A stretch of 64,000 nt of DNA from Coprinellus micaceus (lineage: Eukaryota > Basidiomycota > Agaricomycetes > Agaricales > Psathyrellaceae). Positions within the stretch are counted from its first letter, which is position 1; each line of letters opens with the position of its first letter. The DNA lies in NCBI GenBank assembly GCA_951394405.1, contig OX596334.1:3720001-3784000 (forward strand). The letters are read 5' to 3'. Position numbers and translations under genes: made by a program. The notes beneath the pieces were generated by a model, which was given only the letters and a program-made list of their open reading frames with translations, did not search any database and was not told the origin of the DNA. Shown here piece after piece: positions 35,970-50,191 of this stretch.

Positions 35970-38525
35970 ATGCCTTCCTGGCACTTTCGCCGCTCTTCTA
36001 CCGGGTCGCTTCCTGAAGCTACATGCCCTTCTTCAAGGCAACCGCGCGGGGACGACAACAATCTTCCCCCGCGCTACTCCAACTTGGCATCGCTCGCGGA
36101 ATCGCAGGCTGCTCCTTCCGACTCATCAGGGACATCTCCTGTGTTGGTGGGCAATGCAGAGCGTGTGCCTTCACGACTATCTGTGGTATCTCTAGAATCC
36201 CAGCTCTCATCGCCGTCATATAGGACCAACGACCCCGAATCACTCTCGATCTCTTCATCCGCGATAACTCTTACCAACCCTCCGCGCTATTCTATCTTGT
36301 CGCAGAACTCTCGAGCTGCCAGAGAGGGTGGGGGCGGGGGAGGGAGGGCCGTGTCGACTTCTGAGTACACGTTCGACATTATATCAGGCTTCAAATATGA
36401 AAGATGGGCAACGCTACGCCTCTACGATGCAAAATCTTCCAGCTATCGTGGTCCCAAGAAGGGGAGGCATCCCCGTGTTTCGAACATGGATGCGATGTTG
36501 GGCAATGTGGAACTACACCTCTCCAGTTCCCAGACCATCAAGAGCATGGAGCTCACGGTGCGTCCGCTTGGAAAAATCTACTTGTTTCCCTCAATGACAT
36601 TCCACTCAGTTGAAAGGGTGCATAATTACTGGCGCAGTTGGGGAGGGAGGGTCGACCACGTTTTTAGAGCATGGATACACGCTTTGGGATTCCAAGTTCG
36701 GGGATCCCCGGCTCTTGACCGACGATGATTACACGCAGGATTCCCCAAAGTACGACGGAAAGCTGTCCGGAAATTGGATATTCCCGTTTTCTATCCCCTT
36801 CCCCACACACGTCGACCTGTCCACCCTACGTGCGGTTTATCCGATGGAGAGCGAGGGCCCAATCCGCTTCCTCCCTGAGCCATTGCACGAAGGCTCTCCT
36901 CTAGCGCCCTTCGACCTCGGCGACGATCCGACTGGGATGCAGCCTGGCTTGACCTCCACAATCGTCCATCCCTCCAATATCACGCCCTTCGACGTGAGAA
37001 GACCTAGTATGCCCACTGAGAAAGGAAGATTAGTATCGCCTCACACCAATCTACCAATTCAGCCGTCTACTGTACCTCATTCCTCTCCCATCTCCCCACC
37101 GAGCGCCACCGCCCCGGGTACGAATCCTTTACTAGAACCATATACGCTCCGTCATTCTGAGGCCAACAATCCATCGTCCCCTTCCTCCGACCATGTTACG
37201 AAATCCGATCGCTGGCCTCCCCTCCAGCACGCATCAACTACCCATGGCCACAATGAACCCAGAGGCGCAACCGGCATGCACGACCCTAAGCGCCCTACGG
37301 CCACGACTGGCCACCCCCTTCCGCAGTCGTTCTTGGAACGGGACGTCATGGCCAATATCCAATACGATATGACATTGACCATAACCCACGGCAGGTTCTC
37401 CACTAAGAGCCGGTAGATATTCCAACCCACTGCTTGGATCTGACCCGAACTCAAGCGCAGTTATGTAGGGTCAGTACCCCAATCATCTACGCACCCATCA
37501 CGGTTCCTCCTTCTGGCATGACACTGGGACGGCAGAGAGCCTACTGCCACAGAGAGATGCCTCCAAGTCCAGTTCTCGATCCGGACGGTTGGAAGCATCT
37601 ACCCCCTGTGTCAATTCGGGGGACATTCAATGACCAAAAGACCCTGGCTGTCCTCTACACACTATCCCTTGCTATGCCCGTAAGTATTGTGATTTTGAAT
37701 CAACGCATCTACCTCACCCTCGGCCTAATAGTTATCCTATGTTCGCGGCACCGTGATACCTTGCTGCCTGTCCGTCGCTTGCGACGATGCAAACGCGTTG
37801 AACGCCTTCGCCGATCCCGGAGCTTCGCGTGTCCGATTGCGCCGGTCGACGCACTTCCTCCAAAATCAAGCGGAATCTACTCAAGGGGACGTACACCCTG
37901 AGCACCACGGCGCCAGCACTTGGTTAAATGCGGCCCCTGGTAGACCCAGGGTCTCTAAAACGCCCCTGCAGCTCACCCAGCGGAACAGGGCCAATCGTTT
38001 CGGCGCTGGGCACGTCAGGCAGGGCTCGACTGGGATTGAGCCCTTCATGCTGCCAGCGGATGATGGGGAGGAGGAGGAGGCCCTTGCGTCGTCTGACGAA
38101 GCCAACGCACAGGAGATTGGCGACGGAGCCGTCTGGTGCACCCCAGCACAATTTACACAGGACCCGGGGATCAGAAGGTTATACGGGGAAATACACCTTC
38201 CACGAGGACTTCAGCCGACCTGCAAGTTCCCTCTGTTCAACATCCTAGTGAGTCCCGTCCCTTAAATTATGGTAGCGCACAAGTGTTAACGTATGGACAC
38301 GGCATGGGCGTCTAGTACCACGTCGAGCTTCTCGCGCCCTCGACGAACGCTTTTGTGCCCGACATGGTACACAGTAAGTCGTCCTCTCGAAAAGAGAAAT
38401 CTGAGAAAGGACGAGAGGTACAACATGTATATCTTTCGCAACCTGTTGAACTAACTACGGACACGAGGAAAGACGAGCCCACTCCGATTCCATTTGTGTG
38501 GGTGACTGATCGCGTGGGCCATTGA
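35970..38525 (+). CDS. Arrestin-like PPxY protein, tandem copy 3
   Basis: ATG 35970 (MPSWHFRRSSTGSLPEAT). Introns 36558-36609, 37413-37468, 37680-37731 and 38248-38315, each at the position matched in copies 1 and 2, leave 775 residues. PPRY motifs are at residues 33-36 and 104-107 (nt 36066-36077 and 36279-36290). The core STSEYTFDIISGFKYERWATL is slightly diverged; a Gly-rich run of about eight glycines precedes it. FPFSIPFPTHVDLSTLRAVYP and FLERDVMANIQYDMTLTITHG are well kept. The tail (HVYLSQPVELTTDTRK...WVTDRVGH) ends at 38525. No stop or frame break, so all three copies look functional. Confidence 0.82.
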
Positions 38526-39019
38526 GGCGGGATTTGCGACCAGAGCATATATGTATCGAGTATTTACGTGGAATTTGCGCCCTGGTACCCAGTCCTTGTT
38601 CCCTAAACGAATTTATTGGCCTTCACTACTCTACTGCTCTTCCAGATGACAAGGGGCTCTAACGTGCGAGATGGGGCGGTACCCTTGCTCTGGATGGAGT
38701 TAACAGTTATGTCATTATGGGCGCTAATCGTGGTGCGGACCAGCTGTCCGTCTGGACACGAAAGGGGCACGGGGCCTCGCGAATGCAAGGCACATCTCAA
38801 ACACCTCAGCGATTCCGAACGCGGGCGGCGTATACGTACGAGTGGGAAGGCCGTACTGGGTTGACCCGGCGTGCATCTAAATTATGATCCCACCGCCTAA
38901 GATAATAAGCGCCCGCGCCCATTCCGTCAACATCGAAGCAATACATCCTAACGTTTACATTTACATTTAATGGAGACATAACGTCACCTTTTCACCTACA
39001 CACCGGACCATCCACCTCT
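38526..39019. other. Convergent intergenic region
   Basis: Between the stops of arrestin-like copy 3 (+) and the proline-pathway gene (-). No gene recognised. Confidence 0.4.
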
Positions 39020-40594
39020 TCAAAACGGCACCGAACTCGCCTCAATCGGCGTATGCCTAAACTGCCTCTTCCCCGCCCCAAACTCGCCCACAACATGTCC
39101 CCCCTCCCCCATACTCTTCATCATATACTTATACGTAACCAGCCCCTCCAACCCCACCGGCCCCCTCGCATGTATCCTCCCCGTACTAATCCCCACCTCC
39201 GTCCCAAACCCATACCTAAACCCATCCGCAAACCTCGTGCTCGCGTTCACAAACGTCCCCGCAGAGTCCACGCCGCGGCAGAAGGTATGCGCGTTCAAAT
39301 CGGACTCGGTGACGATGCTGTCGGTGTGGTGAGAGGAGTGCTCGTTGATCCAGCGCATGGCGGCGGAGAGGGAGGGGAGGGACTTGACGGCGAGGGTGAG
39401 GGAGAGGTGTTCGGTGTAGTAGTCGGCGGAGGAGGAGGGGGAGATCTGGGCGGAGGGGGGGATCGTGGCGGAGGAGGATTTGAGAGCGGAGAGCGAGGGC
39501 TCGTCGCAGAGCAGCTTGACGTTGGCCGCGAGGAGGGCTTCGGCGACCTTTGGCCAGACGGTGCTCAGCACCTTTTCATGGACAATGAGCGTCTCGGCGG
39601 AGTTACACGCCGACGGGTAGTCAGTCTACATCCACCCTCAGTCATCAGCTACACTTCACAAAAACCAACCCCACTCAAAGAAAAGCACCCACCTTCGAAT
39701 CCACAACAACCCTAACCGCCTTCCCCACCTCCGCACTCTCATCCACAAACACCGCACACACCCCATCCGCATGCCCCATCACCGGAATCCGCGTCCCATT
39801 CTGTATGCTCTTCACCAGCGCATTGCTCCCCCGCGGGATCACCAAATCGATGTACCGATCCATCTCCAAAAGCCCGGAGACCTCGGCGCGGGTTTGGATG
39901 GTCTGGATGTACGAGGGGGGCAGGGCGGTGTGTGAGAGGCCGGTGGAGATGGCTTTGGAGAGGAGGAGCGTGGTTTGGGTGGATTCTTTGCCGCCTTTGA
40001 GGATCGCTGCGTTGCCTGTTGGACGGTCACATATATCAGCTCTCCCTTCTTCTTTTCATATCCACCCCAACACTCACCACTCTTAACCGCCAACCCCGCA
40101 ATATTAACCACAACCTCCGGCCTCGCCTCAAAAATAACAAGCAACACCCCAATAGGACACGAAACCCTATACAAATCCAAGCCCTCATCCAGCTCCCGCG
40201 CGTACGTCACTTTGCCGGTGGGGTCGGGGAGCGCGGCGACGTCCGCGAGGCCCTGGAGCATCGAGTCCCACTTGTCCCCGCGCCCGAGGTCGAGCCGGCT
40301 GAGCATGGCTGCGTCCATGGATCCGGCGGTTACTTCGAGTTGTGCGGCCTGTGGGGAGCGCGTTTGTCAAGGGGTATTAGGATGGAAGGAGGAGAGAGAG
40401 GTGAGATGGAGGACTAGAAAGCGCACCTTCAAATCCTCAACATTCGCAGCCAAAATCTCATCCTTCCTCTTCGCCAACTCGCTCCTAATTGCCTCAAGAG
40501 CCTTGATACGCTCCTCAGCAGGGACAAGCTGCGACTGCTCGAACGCAGCTTTCGCCGCACGCGCGATCTCTTCAGCGGAGGTGGAGGAGGACAT
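39020..40594 (-). CDS. PRO2: Gamma-glutamyl phosphate reductase (proline biosynthesis)
   Basis: NADPH-dependent reduction of gamma-glutamyl phosphate to glutamate semialdehyde, the second step of proline synthesis, cytosolic (EC 1.2.1.41). ATG 40594 (MSSSTSAEEIARAAKAAF). Family blocks: SRLDLGRGDKWDSMLQGL, YRVSCPIGVLLVIFEARPEV, GNAAILKGGKES, DLVIPRGSNALV and VMGHADGVCAVF. The active-site cysteine is in DYPSACNSAETLIVHE (about 39590-39625), rebuilt by an intron. EVGISTGRIHARGPVGLEGL and a C-terminus of the expected length follow. Exons 1 to 3 show high GC third positions, and the 3' exons are strongly C/G-biased, so long spurious frames appear on the other strand. Confidence 0.94.
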
Positions 40595-41212
40595 CGTGGT
40601 GGCAATCTGCTTGTGGTAGTAGTCTATGCTGTAGTTGTTGTTGTGGTAGTGGTGGCTGTTAAGAGAGAAACAAGGCCGTCGTCGTCGTCGAAAGAGAAAA
40701 CGCAAATCGGAATAAGCGCGGAACCACTCACCACCAATGCGATCGTCATCTAGAAAGTGTGGAGCTAAAAATAGGGTGAACTCCAAATTCCCATACCAAC
40801 AACCCCCCAAAAAGATAAGATTAGATCCCCGTCGTCATCCTTACCCTCGGGTACCTTCGGAAGCGCACCTCACACACTCTCTCTTGAGCCTTGGCATTTC
40901 GGATTCCATCGTCACCTCGCGGTCTTGGGATTCCCTTCATCACCTCGTATTACACTCAGGGCAGAGAGATGGGGAGAGAGGGAAGGGAGAGGAAGAGTCA
41001 AGGAAAAAATCTAATAATCGACGAACGTCTGAAAAAGGCGTAGAATAAAACACGACAAGCGTCTCTGCGTACTAAGTCTCATTTTGTTCCCGGCAAAGGA
41101 AAGAGGGTCGGTATACGCCTACCACTAGCTAGCTAACCATCCCCTTCGTTCGCTGCAACACCACGGAAAGCCGCAGCACCACAAGACGAAAGAAAGAAAC
41201 CAGGAAGAGCGA
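40595..41212. other. Intergenic region upstream of PRO2
   Basis: About 620 bases between the PRO2 start and the ATP1 stop (both -). It contains a run of simple GTT/GGT-type repeats near 40610-40660, probably in the PRO2 5' UTR. No gene seen. Confidence 0.4.
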
Positions 41213-43286
<2,074 letters not shown>

Positions 43287-43452
43287 TGGGGGAAAGAGAA
43301 GAAGGGAGATGTGGAATGGTAGTGGAAAGGGAAAGTTTTCCCGGGTTTCGAGCTCAAAGTCGGCGTTACTCGGAACTTTCAAGCTCCGCCCCAATTTCCC
43401 TTTTCTCACTCTCCCTTCTCGGCTAATTTGCCCTTTCGCTGTTCGTCACGCA
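43287..43452. promoter_or_regulatory. Bidirectional promoter region, ATP1 / bL21m
   Basis: 166 bases between the start codons of two divergent genes for mitochondrial proteins. Rich in CCCTT/TTTCCC-like pyrimidine tracts; no TATA box. Shared regulation is inferred from spacing. Confidence 0.55.
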
Positions 43453-43947
43453 ATGAGTCTCTCCATGCGCTGGGGTACGTTCCCTCATTTCACTTATTCA
43501 GGGTCTCTCTAACACATTGTAACAGGCATACCCCTGAGAGCAGCCACACGCAGCCTGCACACTGCACCGACAACCACCGCAGGCGCACTCTCCCTCATCC
43601 GCGCGCAGCCCACACAATACGTCGTCGCGTCCTTCGTCGGCAAGAAATACATCCTCACCCCGCGCGACCTCCTCACCGTCCCCCACCTCCGCGACGTCAA
43701 AGTCGGCGACGTCCTCACCCTCGACGCCATCCACGAGCTCGGCTCCCGCGACTACACCGTCCGCGGGGCCCCCACCATCGCACCGGAGAACGTCAGTGTC
43801 CAGGCGACGGTCGTGGAGCATACAAAGGGCTCGATGGAGATCAAGTTCAAGAAGAAGAGGCGAAAGGGGTATCAGAAGACTATCAAGCATAAGCACCCGT
43901 TCACGCGTCTGAGGATTGGGGATATTGTCATCAACCCGCCTTCATAG
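43453..43947 (+). CDS. MRPL49: Mitochondrial large-subunit ribosomal protein bL21m
   Basis: Structural protein of the mitochondrial ribosome large subunit. A short first exon (ATG 43453, MSLSMRWG) is cut by a 51-base intron near 43474-43528. The second exon continues IPLRAATRSLHTAPTTTAG as a mitochondrial presequence. The L21 domain follows: QYVVASFVGKKYILTPRDL, LRDVKVGDVLTLDAIHELG and VSVQATVVEHTKG. The hallmark basic stretch FKKKRRKGYQKTIKHKHPFT comes next, then RLRIGDIVINPPS to the stop at 43947. About 148 residues. The longer overlapping open frames here are in the wrong phases. The stop lies 71 bases from the PRP40 stop on the other strand. Confidence 0.93.
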
Positions 43948-44018
43948 TCTTGCTTTTACCGGCTGTATCGTATAGAATTGTCATAATAACTACTATAAAC
44001 ATCTACAAAAACTGTCAC

Positions 44019-47000
44019 TCAAATCTCGCCCTCCTCCGGCGTCTCCTCCCTCACCGGAGCCTTCCTGTCCACCTCCATATCCTCCTCCTTCTCATCAAAC
44101 CTCTGACGCTACAAACACATCAGCCCCCATTCCCCAAAAACAAAGATCCCACTCACCTTATCCGGCCGACTCTCCCTCTCATCATACACACTCACACTCT
44201 CCCCCCTCGGCGGGGGATCATCATACTCCCTAAAATAATCCCCCCTGGCCCCCCTCCCACCCCTCTCCCGCCTCCTCTCCTCCTCCCCCCGATGATGTCT
44301 CCTCTCCCTCCCCCCATATCCATCCTTCTCCCTCTCATACTCCTTCCCCCCATACTCCCCACCCCCCCTCGACCCCCTCCGCTCCCCCGCCTCAAACTCA
44401 TCATACCGGCTGCTCCCCCCATGCCGATGTCCACTCCTCGAACTCTTCCCATCGTACCGGTCCCGGTCCCGGTGCTCCCGGTCCCTATCCCTGTTATCGC
44501 GGTCGCGGTCCCTGTCCCTATCTCGATCCCTATCTTTCTCGCGGTCCCTATCCTCACGGTACTCGCGCGGCGGCTCCTTGCGCTTGCGACTCGTCACCTC
44601 AGACCCGTCTTCCGAGCCCGCCTCACGTAGCTTTTCCTGTATATCATTCAATACCATAGTCATAGTAGAAAAATGAAAAACACACCTTCTGCCGCTTAAC
44701 ATACTTCGAAAACGCCGCCCTCCTCCCCTCCTCATCCTCCAACGCCTTATACTCCGGCAAATGCTCAATCAACGGCACAACCTATCGTATACAGCAATCA
44801 GCTACGCCTTCTTTCCTCTTCCTCTTCTCCTCCACACTCAATACAAATAAACAAACCCCACTCACCTGCTCATAAGAAGCCCCAATATCCAACGGCTCCC
44901 CCAACTTCTTAAACGCATACCTCAAGTCGTCCTGCATATGCCTCATCCTCCTCTCCGCCCTCCTCCGTTCATCCGCCTGGTTCTTCACCGCACTCTCCCT
45001 GAGCGTCTCAAAGATGACCTTCATATCCCCCTCTCCCATCGCCCTCACATCCTTATCCCCTTCCTCATCACCAGAAGAAGAGTACTTCTCGACAACACCC
45101 AAGAACTCGTCCCACGTCGTCTCAGGACGCACAACAAAGCCCCCCTCCTTCCCCTTCCCCTCGCCAGCAGCCTCCTCAGCAGGCGTAGACGCCTTCGTCT
45201 CCCCCGGCTCAACCACCCCATCCCCCTCCGCATCCCCACCTTCCTCTCCCTCCACCTCCTGTGCATCCTCCCCCTTCCTCTTCTCACCATACCTCCTCAA
45301 CACACCCTCAACAACAGCGATCTTCGCATCCAGCTCCTGGTCCAGCGCATCGACCGTGTCCCAAAAGATCTCAAGGGGGTTCGAGCCGGGGTTTCCGAGC
45401 ATGTTGAGGTATCGGTCGTCCGAGGTGAAGGAGGGGTAGACTTCTTTCCACTTTGTACGTGCCTTGAGCATTCCTTTGTTTTTCAGTTCTTGGAGTAGTG
45501 CCTACACCCCCCATCCCATCAGCCTCATTCCCCAGCCATATAAAACCAACAAAAAGAAACACACCTTAAACCCCTCCCTAGCCTTCCTCTCCTTCCTCGT
45601 CTTCTCCACCGCCGCCCTCCTCTGCTGCTCCTCATACTCCCTCTCCCGCACGCGACTATAATCCTCAAACGCCAACAGCACATCCAGACTCGGGAGGTTC
45701 TGCAAGTCAGAATCATGGTGGAACTCCTCCGAGTCTTTGATGAGCGTGTGCGCCTGGCGCCAGCGCGTGGTGACGTCGACGTTGAGGTCTTTGAACATGG
45801 ACATCACCTTGGAGACGGCGCGTGCGCGGGCGGCTCTTGTTTCTTGCTATTCGATTTCGTTACTTCGTCAGTATCCATGTACATAGATGTAGAGAAAAGA
45901 GAAAAGAGAAAAGCACGCACGACTTCCTGATTCTTCAACTCCTGCACATAATCCTCAAAAATCAGCCTCCTCTCGCTCTCGATTCTTGCCTGCTGCCAAA
46001 TCGGATGCTGCGCAAAGACCTTGTCCGCCGTCTGGAAGGTGGTGTAATGAAAGACGTTGGGGTTGCCTTTCAGCATATTCCGCAGGCTCGGACGGAGCTT
46101 TGCGAGGCGGGCTTCGCGTTCTTCGTGTTCTTTGGCTTTGAGGCCGTTGACGTACTATTTGTTTGGGTATCAGCTTTCCCATCCGATCCCCAAAAACCAA
46201 AAGAAGAAGAAAATAGGAAGGAGAAAAGAAAACGCACCTTCTCCCAACACCCCTTCTTCTCCGCCAACGTATTCAACGCCTTATACAACGGATCCGTAAT
46301 AATCGCCCTCATCGTCTGGTCCCACGTCCACCCCGCATCCACCCCCGCCTTCCTCAACAGGTGCGTGAACGCCTTCTCCCCTTCCTCCAGGGTGGCGAAA
46401 CCATTATGTGGGATGGCGGGGTCGTCGGGGAGGTTGGGCCGCGCGGGGAGGACGCTGGAGGGGTTGAGCGGGAGCGAGCCGGTGTGGGGCCCGACGGTGA
46501 GGGGGGTGGGGGTGGAGGAGGATGTGGAGGGGAGGGGGAGGGGGGTGGAGCCGTTTTGGTGTGTGGGGGAGCTGGAGAGTTGAGGTGTGGCGGGGGGTGC
46601 GGTTATGGTGTTTGGGGCGCTGTGGGTGGGGAGGTTAAGTATGGAGGGGAAAGGGGGAGGAGATGGAGGAGATTGGGGACGTACGCGGGTGTCTTGGCTG
46701 CCCCGCCGTCCTTTTCAACTTTCTCGAGGAGAAGGAGGAGTTCGTCGGGCATGTCCCATTTGGACTCTTTCGAGTCGACCTGTTTAGCGTTGGTGTGGAT
46801 GCAGATGTAGAGTACGTGGAGTAGACTCGTAAGTGAACGAATTCAGGGTGAGGGAAGGGAGGAGAGAGACTGACGTTATAATAATACTTCCTCCCTCCCG
46901 AGAAATACTCTTTCCATTTCGTCTGGTTCAGCGCGCGCTACAGTCGTTTCTTCAGCACCTCCACTCCATATACCCCACATACCCGGCACACTCGAAATAA

Positions 47001-47341
47001 AGAAAAACGCACCTCAAACGGGGTCTTCAAGTCTACAGTTCCATAGCTCTCATCAGCACCAAGTCCAAACGCACGTAGGCAGACGAGACGCACCATCCGG
47101 CTTCTCCCAAACGCTCTGCTTCGTCCCGGTGTTGAACCAGTATGTCCTTCCCTCGGGGTTTCGGTGTTCAGTCTACGTCGGGTACACATGAGTGTTAGCT
47201 TATTCCTTCCTTCCTTCCCTCTTCAAGAAGGCATCGAATAAACGCACCCAAACTCCAGACCCTTGACTTGGTGCACTCTACATTATACACGCTCACGTTA
47301 GAAACAAATAACGGTTCGAGGGTGTACTGTGACTTTACCAT
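44019..47341 (-). CDS. PRP40: Pre-mRNA-processing protein PRP40-like (WW and FF domains)
   Basis: U1 snRNP-associated splicing factor; WW domains bind Pro-rich partners, FF domains bind RNA polymerase II tail and other factors. The start codon ATG (47341) is an exon of three bases plus, spliced to [10 protein letters not shown] and then [26 protein letters not shown] (WW1). WW2 has [16 protein letters not shown] then [15 protein letters not shown] Pro/Gly-rich linker (about 46680-46400) precedes several FF repeats, recognisable by F...LL motifs such as [40 protein letters not shown] and [20 protein letters not shown]. The C-terminus is an Arg/Asp repeat region (RDRDRDRD) and ends EETPEEGEI at 44019. 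More than ten introns. Confidence 0.9.
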
Positions 47342-48568
47342 GTTGCCCGACTGACAGAATCCGGATTCCGGTCGAGTGAGCGAGTGCTTGGTGAGTGTGA
47401 TCAGTCACGAAGTCATTCAGCCAATGTCAATGCTGTGCCAGGGAAATGTGAGTTTGGGTTTGTTTTGGCAGGAAGGCGTTGGCTTTCTAAAGGCGTCCGT
47501 GGTAATCGGAGTCAACTTGAACTTCAACCACCAGTGGGTGGGACGGGTTCTGGGAATCCTTTGGTCTTGATACCGGTCTACCTCTGTCATACTCGCAGTT
47601 TGGGGCAGCGGTATGGGACTCTGGAAGGACGACAGCCCCCAAATTTCCGCTGATCCATGATGACATGGAGGAGCAGGGTAAACCACCCCCCTCGCCACCC
47701 CACCCACGGGTTACCGCCCTGGACTTGGTGGGTCAGATGGATTTGTGAAGTATCCAACAAATCTACCGCTCCTCTGACGAGCTCCATGTCATTCAAGGAC
47801 CTACAAACACAGCGGTGCGGCCGAACTCCATCCTATTGCTTGTTGGGTGTCGTCTTCGGGAGCCTTTCAAGCCGACCCACTGTTACCTTGCGAAAACTAT
47901 GGCCTATGCCTCCGCCTATGACTTGGCCGCCTGATCTTTCTGTCGACTTTGCCGTCACCAGATACACTTTATGAGGATGGGGACCGAAGTAATTAGCTCA
48001 AGCCACCGTGGCCCCCATGCTAGACTTGGTACCAGATCTGCATTTCCCCCCAGAAAGGATCTTGTAACTCATCTCAACGCAAGAGCATAGAACTCCGCAG
48101 CCCAAAAATCCTTCATCCAACTTCTTCCGGCCAACCCGAAAATAGGCGCGCGTGGTTGCTTTGACACTCACACGGTCAACGCCTCACCAAAACCACTCAC
48201 CCACCTCCGGCCACGGCCTCCGAGCTTCAAAACGCCCATTGGCTAATCAGCGCGCTTACAATCGCCGTGTGTAAAGTGTGACAACATCTCTGGTGCATGA
48301 TGGGTGTGTATCCATTTGTTTTCGATGGATTCTGGTTCGTCTTTTTAGAAAAATGGAGAAGTGAGCTGATCTCTGGTTATCTTGGGAAAGGTTCAAAAGG
48401 GGGGCGTTTAGTTATTTGGGAACTTCACCGACGAACGTTTCGACATAACTTACCTTCTCTCGTCGTGAGTGTCTCTCCTGCTCGTCGTCTCTAGCGCAGT
48501 AGCGAGAAAGAAACTCATTTCAATCGCACCGCTGACAGCGCCTCCTAGCCTTTACTCGTCTTCGCACA
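47342..48568. other. Divergent intergenic region (PRP40 / ERG6)
   Basis: About 1.2 kb between divergent starts. I find no coding exon. It should hold the ERG6 promoter and 5' UTR (pyrimidine-rich near 48460-48560) and the PRP40 promoter. Confidence 0.45.
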
Positions 48569-49855
48569 ATGTCCGATGCCGCTCTCGCCGATGGACGTGT
48601 TCAAAACCGCATCGAGAACTACAATGCCTTCTGGAAGGAAGACTTGGCCACAGAGGAGGAACAAGACAACAAGTCTCGTCTAGAGCAGTACACCGACGTC
48701 GTCAACGGTACGTACCATCGTAATACCACGTATACCCTCCCCATACTCATCCCACCGCTTCTCTAACATATAGGCTACTACGACGGCGCCACCGACCTCT
48801 ACGAGTACGGCTGGGCCCAATCATTCCACTTCTCCCGCTTCTACAAAGGCGAAGCCTTCATCGCCTCACTCGCCCGGCACGAACACTACCTCGCCTCCCA
48901 AATGTCCCTCCGCCCAGGCATGCGCGTCCTCGACGTCGGCTGCGGCGTCGGAGGGCCCGCGCGCGAGATCGCCATGTTCTCCGACGTCAATATCGTCGGC
49001 CTCAACAATAATGACTTCCAGATCCAGAAGGGGAGGAAGTATACGAAGAGGATGGGGTTGGAGAGTCAGGTTGCGTTTGTGAAAGGGGACTTTATGAAGC
49101 TGTCAGAGCAGTTTGGCGAGAATTCGTTTGATGCTGGTGAGTAGCGTTTTTCGCCGGGCCAAGGTCAATCGCTAACCCAGAGGTTATATAGTCTACGCCA
49201 TTGAGGCCACCGTGCACGCCCCTTCCTTCGAAGGCGTCTACGGCGAAATCTTCAAGATCTTGAAGCCCGGAGGAGTCGTCAGTTGCCTCTCATTCTTCGA
49301 GTGACAGGTACTGACATGTCGTGAATCCAGTTCGGTGTCTACGAGTGGGTTATGACCGAAGACTGGGACCCCTCCATCCCCCGCCACAAGGAACTCGCCC
49401 ACCAGATCGAACTCGGCAACGGTATCCCGGAGATGCGACACATCTCATCCGCCCGGAACGCCCTCAAGACCGTCGGGTTTGACATCGAGCACGAGGAGGA
49501 TCTGGCGGACAGGCCTGACGAGGTTCCTTGGTACTATCCCCTCGAAGGCGATTTACGGAAAGCCCAGACGTTCTGGGACTACTTGACAGTGTGGAGGACC
49601 AGCAAGATGGGTCAGTTCTTTACGCATAATGGGACGTGGGTTATGGAGAAGGTAGGGTTCATCCCTAAGGGAACGTGGTCGGTTGGAGAGTCGCTCAGAG
49701 TGGCCGGTGACGCCCTCGTAGCTGGTGGTCAAGCTAAGGTTCGTCGCTCACCACGCACCTCTTGCACAATCTTTGACTTTTGGCTCATTCATTCTACCCT
49801 CCAGCTGTTTACGCCGATGTATCTTGTCGTTAGCCGCAAGCCTAAAACCTCTTAA
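48569..49855 (+). CDS. ERG6: Sterol 24-C-methyltransferase (ergosterol biosynthesis)
   Basis: Transfers a methyl group from SAM to C-24 of the sterol side chain, an ergosterol-specific step, at the ER or lipid droplets. ATG 48569 ([22 protein letters not shown]). An intron is followed by [23 protein letters not shown] (sterol-binding region I). SAM-binding [16 protein letters not shown] and [12 protein letters not shown] follow. Two more introns lead to [20 protein letters not shown] and [20 protein letters not shown] last intron after GGQAK leads to [16 protein letters not shown]. About 345 residues, normal for the family. Four introns, phases consistent. Confidence 0.95.
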
Positions 49856-50191
49856 CCTACATCCCTGTTCCTTGGCTCGCTGCGGATAATTTATAGCAAT
49901 ACCCCGAAGTAGTGGCTCTTGCCCCTGGGCTTTCCTCCCGAAACCGGCGGTTCGGTTGTTTGTCATCTACTTAACCGGCTCTGCTCGAACCTGGGACGCA
50001 TTGTAGATGGCGCTATTGTAGTTGATGGACTCGAATACCTTTGTTGAGATTTACATTGACCTTGCCTGAAGTATGGGAGGGCTCCTCGCAGTTGGTCCCT
50101 GTTGGTCCTGGCCTGCTGACATAATCCGACGGCGAAGCTGATGATCGCGTCTGCTCTTGACTCTTGCCTCGTACCCCTAATCACCCCCCAA
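49856..50191. other. Short intergenic region
   Basis: Between the ERG6 stop and the next plus-strand gene. An in-frame ATG at 50141 would extend the next protein by 17 residues. Nothing else seen. Confidence 0.4.

Noticed and set aside
39053..39715. Long plus-strand frame opposite PRO2
   Set aside because: Gly/Pro/Arg-rich shadow of the strongly biased PRO2 3' exon.
43950..44630. Pro/Leu-rich plus-strand frame opposite the PRP40 tail
   Set aside because: Antisense of the Arg/Asp repeat; no start context or family.
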